DNA from: Polyangiaceae bacterium
GTDB lineage: Bacteria; Myxococcota_A; Polyangia; Polyangiales; Polyangiaceae
DNA: 58,289 nucleotides
NCBI GenBank assembly: GCA_016929495.1
Contig: JAFGIS010000621.1
Coordinates: 1 to 58,289 of the forward strand
Direction of reading: 5' to 3'
The notes beneath the pieces are model-generated. The model was not told where the DNA came from. It did no database searches and worked only from the letters and a program-made list of their open reading frames with translations. This document shows positions 50,944 to 58,289 of the stretch, piece by piece (the stretch's first letter is position 1; each line of letters opens with the position of its first letter). The position numbers were made by a program, and so were the translations under genes.

Positions 50944-52608
50944 ATGACAATGACAGCAAGAGCCCGGATAGCTTCGGTGAGTCTGGTCCTGGTCTCAGCG
51001 TCCGGCTGCACGAACAAGCCGGTGGATCTCGGATACGATGACGCAGCGGGTGGCACTGGGGCAGCCCCCTCGGCGGCTGGCGGTTCGGGTGGTGCCGCTT
51101 CCTCCTCGACCACGGACGCTGGCAAGTCAGGCGCGAACGGCGATGCGGGCGCCCGGACGGAAAGCGGCGGCTCGTCCGGAGCGGACGCGTCGCAACCCCA
51201 CGATGCAGCGGCGGCCGGGTCGAGTGACGGGGGCACGGGCGCCGCCGCAGGGACCCAGCACAGCGGCGGCAGCGCGACCGGTGGCAGCAGCGGCAGCGGT
51301 GGCGCCGGCAGCGGAGGAGACGCCGACAAGGGCGGCAGCACAGGGGCTGGCGGCAGCGCGAGCGGCGGAAGCAGCGGTCGCGGGGGCGCCGGCAGCGGAG
51401 GAGACCCCGCCGGCCAGGGTGGCGGCACGGGGACTGGCGGCAGGCCGACGGGCGGTGGCGCCGGCAGCGGAGGAGACACCGAGAGCGGCGGCAAAACCGC
51501 GAGCGGCGGGAGCGCGACCGGTGGCAGCAGCGGCAGTGGTGGCGCGACCACCGGCGGTACGACCAGCGCCGGCGGGGTCGCGGGCAGCGGCGGCGGAGCG
51601 ACGGGCGGTAGCGCCAACATCACCGGGCCCTGTGACATCTACGCGGCCGCCAGCCCAGCCACACCGTGTGTCGCTGCGTACAGTACGACTCGGCTTCTGT
51701 ACAGCAAGTACAGCGGGCCGCTCTATCAGATCCGCGCAGGGGGCGACAAGCGTGGCACGGGCGGCACGCTCCAGGATATCTGGACCACCGCGGAGGGCTT
51801 TGCCGACGCGGCCACCGTGGACACGGCCTGCGGCACGTCCGAATGCACCGTGTCGATCCTGTATGACCAGTCGGGCCACGGGAACGATCTCAAGGTGGCG
51901 CCCGCCGGCTGCTATCCGGGAACTGCGTCTGAACCGGACTACGAGTCACGCGCGAACAAGCTCTCGTTGAAGATCAGCGGTCACAAGGTCTACGGGCTCT
52001 ACATGGATCCCCATGAGGGTTATCGGAACAACGCGACCTCGGGCATGGCGACCGGAGACGCGTCGCAGGGGATCTATGAGCTGGTAGACGGCACGCGCTA
52101 TGGTACCGGATGCTGCTGGGAGTTCGGAAATGCGTCTACGGACAACTGCGACTTCGCCAGCAGCAGTAGTGCCATCTTCTTCGGAGTTGGCACTTGGGGC
52201 AACGGCGGGTACGGCGGTCCTTGGTTCTTCCTGGACATTGGGGCTGCGCCCCTCATGCCCGCGCCAGACCCGTCGCTGGGTTGCGGGGACCCCCCGTGCG
52301 GCGACACGCCCCCGCCCATGTCCGTCCCCTACGCCTTGGGGATAGTCAAGAACATGGGTGGCAGTCCGCGATACGCCATCAAGGTCGGCGATGCGCGAGC
52401 CGGCAGTCTGACAACCGCCTATGACGGAAGCGGACTCGGCGTCCCCAAATGGCAACTGGGCGGCGGCATCATCCTGGGCATCGGCAGCGACAACAGCAAT
52501 TCGTCGCAGGGAACCTTCTTCGAAGGCGCCATCACGGCGGGGTGGCCGTCGGACCAGACCGACGATCTGGTCCTCGAAAACGTCCAGGCCGCGAAGTACG
52601 GGCAGTGA
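50944..52608 (+). CDS. GH54 alpha-L-arabinofuranosidase lipoprotein
   Basis: ATG 50944 has AGGGGTGAG 4 nt upstream. The 554-aa product has a lipobox S-A-S-G-C and a Gly/Ser/Thr linker (about residues 30-222). The GH54 catalytic domain starts G-P-C-D-I-Y-A-A and holds A-Y-S-T-T-R-L-L-Y near 240, G-P-L-Y-Q-I-R, I-L-Y-D-Q-S-G-H-G-N near 304, G-H-K-V-Y-G, G-Y-R-N-N near 355 and C-C-W-E-F-G-N near 385. I see no arabinose-binding CBM42 after it. It should remove arabinose from arabinan or arabinoxylan at the cell surface. Confidence 0.92.
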   Translation: MTMTARARIASVSLVLVSASGCTNKPVDLGYDDAAGGTGAAPSAAGGSGGAASSSTTDAGKSGANGDAGARTESGGSSGADASQPHDAAAAGSSDGGTGAAAGTQHSGGSATGGSSGSGGAGSGGDADKGGSTGAGGSASGGSSGRGGAGSGGDPAGQGGGTGTGGRPTGGGAGSGGDTESGGKTASGGSATGGSSGSGGATTGGTTSAGGVAGSGGGATGGSANITGPCDIYAAASPATPCVAAYSTTRLLYSKYSGPLYQIRAGGDKRGTGGTLQDIWTTAEGFADAATVDTACGTSECTVSILYDQSGHGNDLKVAPAGCYPGTASEPDYESRANKLSLKISGHKVYGLYMDPHEGYRNNATSGMATGDASQGIYELVDGTRYGTGCCWEFGNASTDNCDFASSSSAIFFGVGTWGNGGYGGPWFFLDIGAAPLMPAPDPSLGCGDPPCGDTPPPMSVPYALGIVKNMGGSPRYAIKVGDARAGSLTTAYDGSGLGVPKWQLGGGIILGIGSDNSNSSQGTFFEGAITAGWPSDQTDDLVLENVQAAKYGQ

Positions 52609-52989
52609 GGAGTGCGCGACGCCGGGCCGCGCCAGGGCCAGGAGTCGCTTCTCGATCGGCCCGAGGAACACGTCGGACTCGCCGAGTGCGTCGAACCTCG
52701 CCAGGTCTCGCATTTGAGCTGCCCCGCACTCGCAGGTGCTCGCCCCTGCGGGGCTGCGCGCCTGCGGTCTCCCCCTGATGCGAGCTTCGCTCGCATGGGG
52801 GAGACGTGTCGACGGACCCTGCCCCGCTGCTGCAACGGATCGCAGGGGCCCAGCAGAGCTCCCGGAAGCGGCCGGCGCGGTTCCGGCATCGATACTTGAT
52901 TTGTCTGGGAGCCGACGCGCTTGTCATGAGCTATGCAATCGAGCAAGATGCGGTTCGCATGGTTGCCGTGCTAGACCGATGATCGATTT
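52609..52989. terminator. Intergenic region with strong hairpin at 52767-52805
   Basis: GTCTCCCCC-tg-ATGCGAGC (52767-52785) pairs with GCTCGCAT-GGGGGAGAC (52789-52805): 17 bp, a 3-nt loop and one 2-nt bulge. It lies 158 bp after the GH54 stop and is a likely transcription end. The rest should hold the AraC promoter; no gene is supported. Confidence 0.6.
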
Positions 52990-54000
52990 GTGAAGACTCG
53001 GAGATCCGCGAACACTCGGCGGTTGTCGAAGTCGAAGGTGGCGCTCTGGCGGCGTCGCTCGCACGAGGTCCTCACGTCGGACGTCGTGGCGAGCAGGAAC
53101 CCGGGGCCTCAGCCTACGCCCGCATGGGCCCAGGCCCTCAAGCAGCTCACGGCGCTGTCCCGCGCGCCCACGCCGGCCCCCTCGTGGTGGACGCCGGCGA
53201 CGGCGTTCTTCGGCAGCGTCGAAACCCGAACCGATCCGGCCAGCTATCACTGGGACGGAATGAAGCGTCTGGGCCGCAAGGACCCGCCGCTGTTCTTCTT
53301 CCAGTTCACCCTGGCGGGCTGGGGACACTTCGAGCTCTACGGGCAGCCACCTCGACAGGTTCCTGCCGGCACCGGGTTCTTCGCCATGGTTCCCTCGCGT
53401 CATCGCTACTATTTGCCGGAGGGTTCACCAGGATGGACGTTCGGCTGGTTCGGGATCTACCACCCCTATCTCCTTGCCCGAGTGGGCAAGCAGGTGGGGG
53501 CGACAGGTCCGCTCGTCGAAACGCCTCCGGAAGGAGCGCTGACGGCCAGCGCCCTGCGCCTCGTGCGAGGCGCGATCAAGAAGGACTTCCGCGACCGATA
53601 CGAAGTGGAGTTGGCGCTGTTCGATTTCGTGTTGAGCTACGAACGGTGGGCGCACCAGGCGAGCGACCGCTCCGGTGAGCGTCAGCGGGTACTCGACGAA
53701 GTGCGGGCGCGGATCGTCGCGGGACTGCCCCAGGCCACTCGGGTTGATGCGCTGGCCGCCGACTACGGCATGAGCCGCAGCCACTTCAGCCATTTCTTCC
53801 GGGTGTGCACCGGATTGACTCCCGCGCGGTTTGCCGCCGAGGTGAGGATCCACCAGGCCACGCGGATGCTGCTGGACACCCGCGCGCCGCTGAAACAGAT
53901 CGCAGACGCCTGTGGATTCGCGAACGCGAACCATCTCTGCAAGGTCTTCCGTCGCTTCCAGCATCTGAGCCCGGCGTCCTACCGCAAATCCGTCCGGTAG
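52990..54000 (+). CDS. AraC/XylS-family transcriptional regulator
   Basis: GTG 52990 gives 336 aa. The N-terminal part (about 60-190) is a cupin-like sensing domain with W/F/G-rich strands. The C-terminal 100 residues hold two helix-turn-helix units: V-D-A-L-A-A-D-Y-G-M-S-R-S-H-F-S-H-F-F near 250, and I-A-D-A-C-G-F-A-N-A-N-H-L-C-K-V-F-R near 302. It ends in P-A-S-Y-R. It lies between GH54 and the esterase gene, so it probably responds to a sugar from this locus (inference). Confidence 0.92.
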   Translation: MKTRRSANTRRLSKSKVALWRRRSHEVLTSDVVASRNPGPQPTPAWAQALKQLTALSRAPTPAPSWWTPATAFFGSVETRTDPASYHWDGMKRLGRKDPPLFFFQFTLAGWGHFELYGQPPRQVPAGTGFFAMVPSRHRYYLPEGSPGWTFGWFGIYHPYLLARVGKQVGATGPLVETPPEGALTASALRLVRGAIKKDFRDRYEVELALFDFVLSYERWAHQASDRSGERQRVLDEVRARIVAGLPQATRVDALAADYGMSRSHFSHFFRVCTGLTPARFAAEVRIHQATRMLLDTRAPLKQIADACGFANANHLCKVFRRFQHLSPASYRKSVR

Positions 54001-54322
54001 CGTCGGCCCACATGGGTTGTGGCGCAGCATTCTGTGGCGGCGAACGCTCCGGGCTCCGAGCCAGAATGCGGGTTGCTTGGACTCCGGTGGTTGCAGTCTA
54101 ATCGTATCTTTGGCGTCTGCGTGATCCGCAATGTATGCAATGGTGGCAGGCGTTCGTCAGTACAGATCGCGGTCGACGCTCGTTGGGACCGATACGCCGT
54201 CTGCTTCACGCGGTACCCGCGACGGGGGAGGACAAATCTGTCTCTCCTTCGCACACCGCGCGCTCCGTAGCATTCACAGCGCGGTCTGGATCCAACCGAC
54301 GGCTCTCTTGCGTGAGGTGATC
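54001..54322. other. Intergenic region, 322 bp
   Basis: Between the AraC gene and the feruloyl-esterase-like gene. Its lower GC near 54100 fits promoter DNA. I can assign no operator with confidence. Confidence 0.3.
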
Positions 54323-55501
54323 ATGTCCTCCAGTCATCGCGCCACAACGATACGTCCACCGAGAAGCACGGCGACGCGCGAGGCGCTCGTCATCACCGCT
54401 GTGGTATGCGGATGTGTCTGGGTTGGCTGCGCCACGAGTTCCGATGCCCCGGACGCGCAGAGCACGGGTGGTTCCGGAGCAACGGGCACGGGCGCGACGC
54501 CCGGCGCAGGAGGGATGAGTGCGCCCGGAGGAACAGGTGCCGGCGGAGCAGTGGCTCCGGAGGGCGGCACGAGCGCGACGCCAACCGGTGGTGCAGCGAC
54601 GGGTGGGGCCGCCACGGGTGGTGCAGCGACCGGTGGCACGGCAACTGGAGGTAGAGGCCCTGGCGGAAGGGGAGCTGGCGGCACGCCGACCGGCGGCACG
54701 GCGACCGGCGGTGCCGAGACGGGGGGCGCTGCCACGGGAGGCGCAGGGGGTGGACAGAGCCAAGGCAGCCCAGGATGCGGTTCCAGTAGTCCGCTGCAGA
54801 GCGGCGAATTCACGATCGATGTCGATGGTACCGAGCGCAGCTACGTGCTCGACGTTCCGAGCTCCTACGATACCAACAACCCGTACCTCTTGATTTTTGG
54901 ATGGCATTGGATGGGGGGCGCCGCTGCGGACGTCGTGAGCGGCAGTATCATCGGTGGGCCGTACTACGGCCAGAAGTCCCGATCGAACGGGACTGCGATC
55001 CTGGTCGCACCCGAGGGGATCGACAAGGGTTGGGCGAACACGAACGGTCGCGACATCGCGTTCTTGCGCGCAATGCTCGAACACTTCAATTCGAACCTCT
55101 GCATCGACCAGGGCAGGATCTTCTCGACGGGATTCAGCTATGGCGGCATGATGTCCTACGCAATCGGGTGCGAGATGGCGGACGTGTTCCGCGCCATCGC
55201 GCCCATGTCGGGTGCGACGTACAGCGGCTGCAAGGAAGCCAATGACCATCCGATCGCCATGTGGGGAGCCCACGGCAAGAGCGATGACGTCGTTCCGGTT
55301 GCCAACGGTCAGGCAGCGCGTGACAAGTTCGTGGCAAGAAACCATTGCCAGACGCAGACGGTGGCCACGGACCCGAGCCCCTGCGTTGCCTACCAGGGCT
55401 GCGACGACGGCTACCCGGTCGTGTGGTGCGAATTCGACGGAGGACACGGGCCGGCGAGTTTTGGCCCGGATGCTATCTGGAAGTTCTTCTCGCAGTTCTG
55501 A
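54323..55501 (+). CDS. CE1-like feruloyl esterase lipoprotein
   Basis: ATG 54323 has GAGGTGA 3 nt upstream. The 392-aa product has a lipobox W-V-G-C near residue 39 and a Gly/Thr/Ala repeat linker (about 45-150). An alpha/beta hydrolase of the LpqC/feruloyl-esterase type follows: G-W-H-W-M-G-G, the nucleophile in G-F-S-Y-G-G, the acid in G-K-S-D-D-V-V-P, and the His in G-G-H-G-P. It should cut ferulate or acetyl esters from arabinoxylan, next to the GH54 enzyme. Confidence 0.88.
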   Translation: MSSSHRATTIRPPRSTATREALVITAVVCGCVWVGCATSSDAPDAQSTGGSGATGTGATPGAGGMSAPGGTGAGGAVAPEGGTSATPTGGAATGGAATGGAATGGTATGGRGPGGRGAGGTPTGGTATGGAETGGAATGGAGGGQSQGSPGCGSSSPLQSGEFTIDVDGTERSYVLDVPSSYDTNNPYLLIFGWHWMGGAAADVVSGSIIGGPYYGQKSRSNGTAILVAPEGIDKGWANTNGRDIAFLRAMLEHFNSNLCIDQGRIFSTGFSYGGMMSYAIGCEMADVFRAIAPMSGATYSGCKEANDHPIAMWGAHGKSDDVVPVANGQAARDKFVARNHCQTQTVATDPSPCVAYQGCDDGYPVVWCEFDGGHGPASFGPDAIWKFFSQF

Positions 55502-55543
55502 AAGCCCGCACCGCGGGCGCTGATGTGGAGGACCGCGGCTCAC

Positions 55544-56713
55544 TCACTGGGCAATGCAGCTGGCCTTCATGACCTCCCAGATAGCGGCTGCGGCGGCTTG
55601 GGCGCCAGCGGCGGTGGGTATGGCATCGGTCTGCAGGTACTCGTCGGCGTGGCCGGCGAACGTGGCCTGCAGCTCGAGCCAGTGGCAGGGCACGGGACTG
55701 TTCTGGCACGACTGCTGCAGCAAGGGGCGGAGCACGTCGAACTCCGCGCGCGTTTCGGGGTCCGATGGGTCGGGATAGAAGAACCAGACGACGTTCTCGA
55801 TCCCGTCCTGGGCCATCTGCGCCAACAGGTCGTCGGCTGCAGTCACGGCATCGACGATGAGCTGGCAGCTGGGCGTCGGGGATGGATCGCACGACCGCAA
55901 CGTGGCGTCGGCACCGCCGCCGGTCGTGATGACTACCTTGACCGGGCCTTCGGACTTGCCGGCGGCGTACTGGCCAGCGATGCGACCCACACCCGCGGCG
56001 AGGCCGTTGTTGGTGATGGTCGACTTGTTTCGATAGGTTTCGTTGGCTTCCAGAGCTCCGGCGTCGCGGGCCAGCTGCTCGAGGTCCGCCGTGATCCCGC
56101 TCTGCGCGACGAAGATATCGCCGAGCACCAACACCTCACGGCCGGTCACTTCGCCGTGCGCGCAAGCGCCGGCTTGCGCGCTGGCTTCAGCCCCACCTGC
56201 GCCGCCTGCCCCACCTGCGCCGCCTGCCCCACCTGCGCCGCCCGCCCCGCCGGCTCCACCTGCGCCGCCGGCTCCACCTGCGCCGCCCGCGTTGCTTGCG
56301 TCGCCTGCGTCATCGTCGGTGGCGTTGGAGCTATCTCGGCAAAAACCGTCCGAGCAGCTCGACGGAAACGGCAGGGCGTCACAGTCAGCGTCGTTCCAGC
56401 ACGAGAGGTCGCAGACGGCTGGCGTGGAGGGCTCCGCGCAAACGGCAGCCGCAGGCCGGTCTACGTCTGCGACACATTGGGCGGCACCGGTCAGCTTGCG
56501 GCAAGCAGCGTTGTCGCTGCACGCCATGGAGCAGACTCCACATAGACAGGACAACCCTGCCCCGCAGTCGTCCGTCTCTGGCCTGCAGGCCTTCAGGAAG
56601 TGGGTCTCGCCGTCGGTCGGCCCCTGCTCTCGCATTCCACCACAAGAACAGAGCACCGGCAGCAGGATGCACAGCCCGAGAAGAGGTCCCTTGCGCGGAC
56701 GGCGGCTATTCAT
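55544..56713 (-). CDS. Cys-rich, Gly-Ala-repeat lipoprotein with SGNH-like domain
   Basis: ATG 56713 gives 389 aa; it overlaps the upstream gene by 8 bp. The lipobox is V-L-C-S-C. Cys-rich blocks (about 45-125), a G-G-A repeat linker (about 140-180) and a C-terminal SGNH-like domain follow. Block I reads V-L-V-L-G-D-I, where the usual Ser is Ile. Block III has T-T-G-G-G-A-D, and the last block reads D-A-I-P instead of D-x-x-H. So the fold is SGNH-like but the catalytic Ser/His seem missing. Convergent with the esterase gene. Confidence 0.82.
   Translation of the reverse strand: MNSRRPRKGPLLGLCILLPVLCSCGGMREQGPTDGETHFLKACRPETDDCGAGLSCLCGVCSMACSDNAACRKLTGAAQCVADVDRPAAAVCAEPSTPAVCDLSCWNDADCDALPFPSSCSDGFCRDSSNATDDDAGDASNAGGAGGAGGAGGAGGAGGAGGAGGAGGAGGAGGAEASAQAGACAHGEVTGREVLVLGDIFVAQSGITADLEQLARDAGALEANETYRNKSTITNNGLAAGVGRIAGQYAAGKSEGPVKVVITTGGGADATLRSCDPSPTPSCQLIVDAVTAADDLLAQMAQDGIENVVWFFYPDPSDPETRAEFDVLRPLLQQSCQNSPVPCHWLELQATFAGHADEYLQTDAIPTAAGAQAAAAAIWEVMKASCIAQ
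56196..56290. repeat. Gly-Gly-Ala coding tandem repeat
   Basis: Tandem units of about 9-18 bp (complement of GGCGCAGGT-like blocks) encode the G-G-A linker of the lipoprotein. Confidence 0.75.
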
Positions 56714-57707
56714 GGTCGGTTGGCTCACTGCCTTCGTTGACAAGGGACTGTCCCAGGTAGATGACGACGCGTGTGTGGGCGTCGGGCACGTCACACTCCT
56801 GGTTGAGCTTGGCGACGCGCTCGCGCATGCTGCTGAGCTCGGCGCGGAGCCGTTTCATCGTGCCGTAGACCTCGTCCGCCATGGGATGACCTGGCCAGAC
56901 GCTCAGGGTGTAAGTGCTGCCTCCCACCGTGTCCTCGAGCTGCGGAGTCCCCGCACCGTCGCGCAGCCTGCAGATGAGAGTCGTCACCAGGGCCTTGTAG
57001 TGGTCGAAGACCGCGGCTTCCCAACCGTCCGTCGCTCCGAGTGGAACCACGAGCCGAGTGGCCTGGTACAGCGCAACGCCGTCGCGTTCCGTTCGTTCGA
57101 TGCGCCCCTCGCCGAGCAGTCGGTTCAGGATGGGCTCGACCTTTTCCGCGTCGAGCGTGGCCTGCCGAGCGATCTCTTCGACGGTGAGGGGGGCCTCGCG
57201 GAACATGAGCGCCAGCAACAGCTCATCCAAACCCTCGGGGCCTCGCCCCTGTTGCAGCGCAATGAGCTCCTCACCGCGTGCAGCTCGGTAGGTCGTCGTG
57301 GCTCCCGAGCCAGAGGCGATGACGAGCTGGCTCTCGCACAGATCGTGCAGAACGGCCTTGACCTGCGACTCCTCGTCGCCGGAGAATCGCTTGAGGATCT
57401 CGGCGCGCGTGGCAGTGGTGCGTGCCCGGAGGTACTCGAGGACGACCTCCCAAAGCGAGCGTCCCCGATCCGTCGCGCTCTCGCTGAGCCGCTGGATCTT
57501 GCGTCGATAGGTGCGAAGTCCCAGCCCGAACATGTCTGCGCTGACCCTGCGGCTCACCCGTTGCCGCTCGAGCTCTGCGACCAGGTCCAAGAACACCTGA
57601 TTCGCGATTTGCGCCAGTGGCGCTCTGAGCCCTCGCGACGTGGCAAGCTGCGCGATGAGGATCGTTGTCTGCCTGACGATGGCATGGATGAGAAGATCGA
57701 TAGTCAT
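56706..57707 (-). CDS. Winged-helix regulator-like protein
   Basis: ATG 57707 gives 333 aa and starts M-T-I-D-L-L-I-H-A-I-V-R-Q-T. The N-terminal helix-rich part contains D-M-F-G-L-G-L-R-T-Y-R-R-K-I-Q-R-L near residue 60. Two winged-helix units follow (about 85-135 and about 165-215: L-T-V-E-E-I-A-R-Q-A-T-L-D-A), then a mixed alpha/beta end. It has no signal peptide. Its end overlaps the lipoprotein start by 8 bp, suggesting joint expression. Probable DNA-binding protein; target unknown. Confidence 0.75.
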   Translation of the reverse strand: MTIDLLIHAIVRQTTILIAQLATSRGLRAPLAQIANQVFLDLVAELERQRVSRRVSADMFGLGLRTYRRKIQRLSESATDRGRSLWEVVLEYLRARTTATRAEILKRFSGDEESQVKAVLHDLCESQLVIASGSGATTTYRAARGEELIALQQGRGPEGLDELLLALMFREAPLTVEEIARQATLDAEKVEPILNRLLGEGRIERTERDGVALYQATRLVVPLGATDGWEAAVFDHYKALVTTLICRLRDGAGTPQLEDTVGGSTYTLSVWPGHPMADEVYGTMKRLRAELSSMRERVAKLNQECDVPDAHTRVVIYLGQSLVNEGSEPTDHE

Positions 57708-58105
57708 GCCGCCCCATGGGCCGGGCCCGGTATTGTGATACTCTACCGACTCGTAGGCCAGGGCGGGGGAGGACAAAGGCGTCCTCCCGGGCGCTGTCCC
57801 CTGATTCTCCCGTGGATTTCGATCCCTCAGCAACGCCCGCGGAGTCCGTGACCGGCACCCGCGGCCATTCGAGCCACCAGTCTGGCGACCGACGTCTGCT
57901 CGGTCGCGCAGGCAACACTAGCTGGCGCGTGAAAGACTCGCCGCCATCGCGCACGACGTCGCCTGTCGGACCACCAACCGGCGCACGCGCGCGACTGTCG
58001 TTCGCACGCCCCGGTCCATGCCTCAACCTCAGCGCGAGTGCCGTTCGAACGGCACTCGCGCACACGCCAACCCGGGCAAACCCAGCCGCTTCGACGAGCC
58101 TAGGC
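57708..58105. other. Intergenic region with 30-bp palindrome at 58032-58061
   Basis: The palindrome (centre TTC|GAA, arms GCGCGAGTGCCG and complement) is perfect over 30 bp and starts 45 bp after the stop of the collagen-like gene on the minus strand, so it may be its terminator; no T-run follows. No gene is supported in the rest. Confidence 0.5.
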
Positions 58106-58289
58106 TCAGCCCGAGGCGCCCGAGGCCCCGCTGCCGCCCGAGGCACCCGAGGCGCCACTGGCACCCGAAGCCCCGCTGGCACCCGAAGCCCCGCTGGCAC
58201 CCGAGGGACCGCTGGTACCGGAGGGGCCGCTGGTACCGGAGGGGCCGCTGGTACCGGAGGGGCCGCTGGTACCGGAGGGGCCGCTGGTA
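58106..58289 (-). CDS. Collagen-like repeat protein, 3' end only
   Basis: The minus strand encodes Gly-x-y triplets (G-T-S-G-P-S repeats, then G-A-S) to a TGA at 58106-58108. The 18-bp unit repeats exactly at the window edge. The rest of the gene lies outside. Linkers of this kind usually belong to exported lipoproteins here. The plus strand is also open (P-E-G-P-L-V repeats) but has no start or stop that makes it convincing. Confidence 0.55.
   Translation of the reverse strand, partial: TSGPSGTSGPSGTSGPSGTSGPSGTSGPSGASGASGASGASGASGASGASGGSGASGASG

Noticed and set aside
57271-58200. Minus-strand 309-codon frame over the end of the window
   Set aside because: It is rich in Arg/Pro as expected for an off-frame shadow and overlaps the winged-helix gene in another frame. 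The collagen-like frame ending at 58106 fits better.

Overview
The window reads as chromosome of a high-GC, Gram-negative delta-proteobacterial lineage, most likely Myxococcota (Polyangiales-like; this is inference). The grounds are the strong G/C third-position bias, many secreted lipoproteins with long Gly/Thr/Ser low-complexity linkers, an FGE-like tail on a Hanks-type Ser/Thr kinase, a DUF4388/J-like scaffold protein, a FIST/hybrid-kinase signalling operon, NtrC-type sigma-54 control and an ATP synthase operon broken into pieces. No rRNA, convincing tRNA, CRISPR array or prophage is visible.

Layout. 1-6.7 kb: the 5' part of an AlbA_2/RecG-like regulator, a 994-aa repeat lipoprotein and a two-gene envelope unit. 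6.6-7.9 kb: an AAA_14/DUF4143 ATPase whose start codon lies inside a perfect AT-rich inverted repeat. 7.9-14.7 kb: a divergent NtrY-like kinase and NtrC-type activator, then a DUF116 protein, an extensin-like lipoprotein, an outer-membrane protein and a small membrane protein. Two sigma-54 promoters here are each preceded by the same palindrome (CGGACA-N2-TGTCCG), which suggests a local regulon. 14.6-16.4 kb: a start-less RAYT transposase, a REP-like element and a tandem UspA protein. 16.4-19.5 kb: a pseudo-receiver/DUF4388/J-like protein and a small membrane protein. 19.5-25 kb: folK, then atp genes b', b, delta, alpha and gamma; a, c, beta and epsilon are absent. 25-25.6 kb: a toxin-antitoxin pair with its operator. 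26-28 kb: a lipoprotein. 28-32.5 kb: FIST sensor, hybrid histidine kinase and response regulator. 32.7-35.4 kb: DUF4380, phosphoglycerate mutase and a lipoprotein. 35.5-39.4 kb: a tightly coupled run of VKOR-thioredoxin fusion, OmpA-like protein, TlpA-like thioredoxin and RlmI-like methyltransferase. 39.4-41.9 kb: a Ser/Thr kinase, a second REP-like copy and a PEGA-protein remnant. 41.8-44.4 kb: tandem paralogous lipoproteins. 44.8-48.5 kb: slyX, a MATE exporter and a double-rubredoxin reductase.

48.6-55.5 kb looks like an arabinoxylan-utilisation locus. It holds an exported protein, an ECF sigma factor, its overlapping membrane partner and a GH54 alpha-L-arabinofuranosidase lipoprotein in one run, followed by an AraC regulator and a CE1 feruloyl-esterase-like lipoprotein. 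The window ends with an SGNH-like lipoprotein overlapping a winged-helix regulator, and the collagen-like tail of a gene that enters from the right edge.

The observations I rate highest are the two-promoter sigma-54 regulon, the CxxC/CxxC insertion inside the histidine-kinase DHp hairpin, the roughly 50-residue insertion in AtpA, the RAYT with a REP-like element copied 26 kb away, and the sigma-factor-linked arabinan/ferulate locus.
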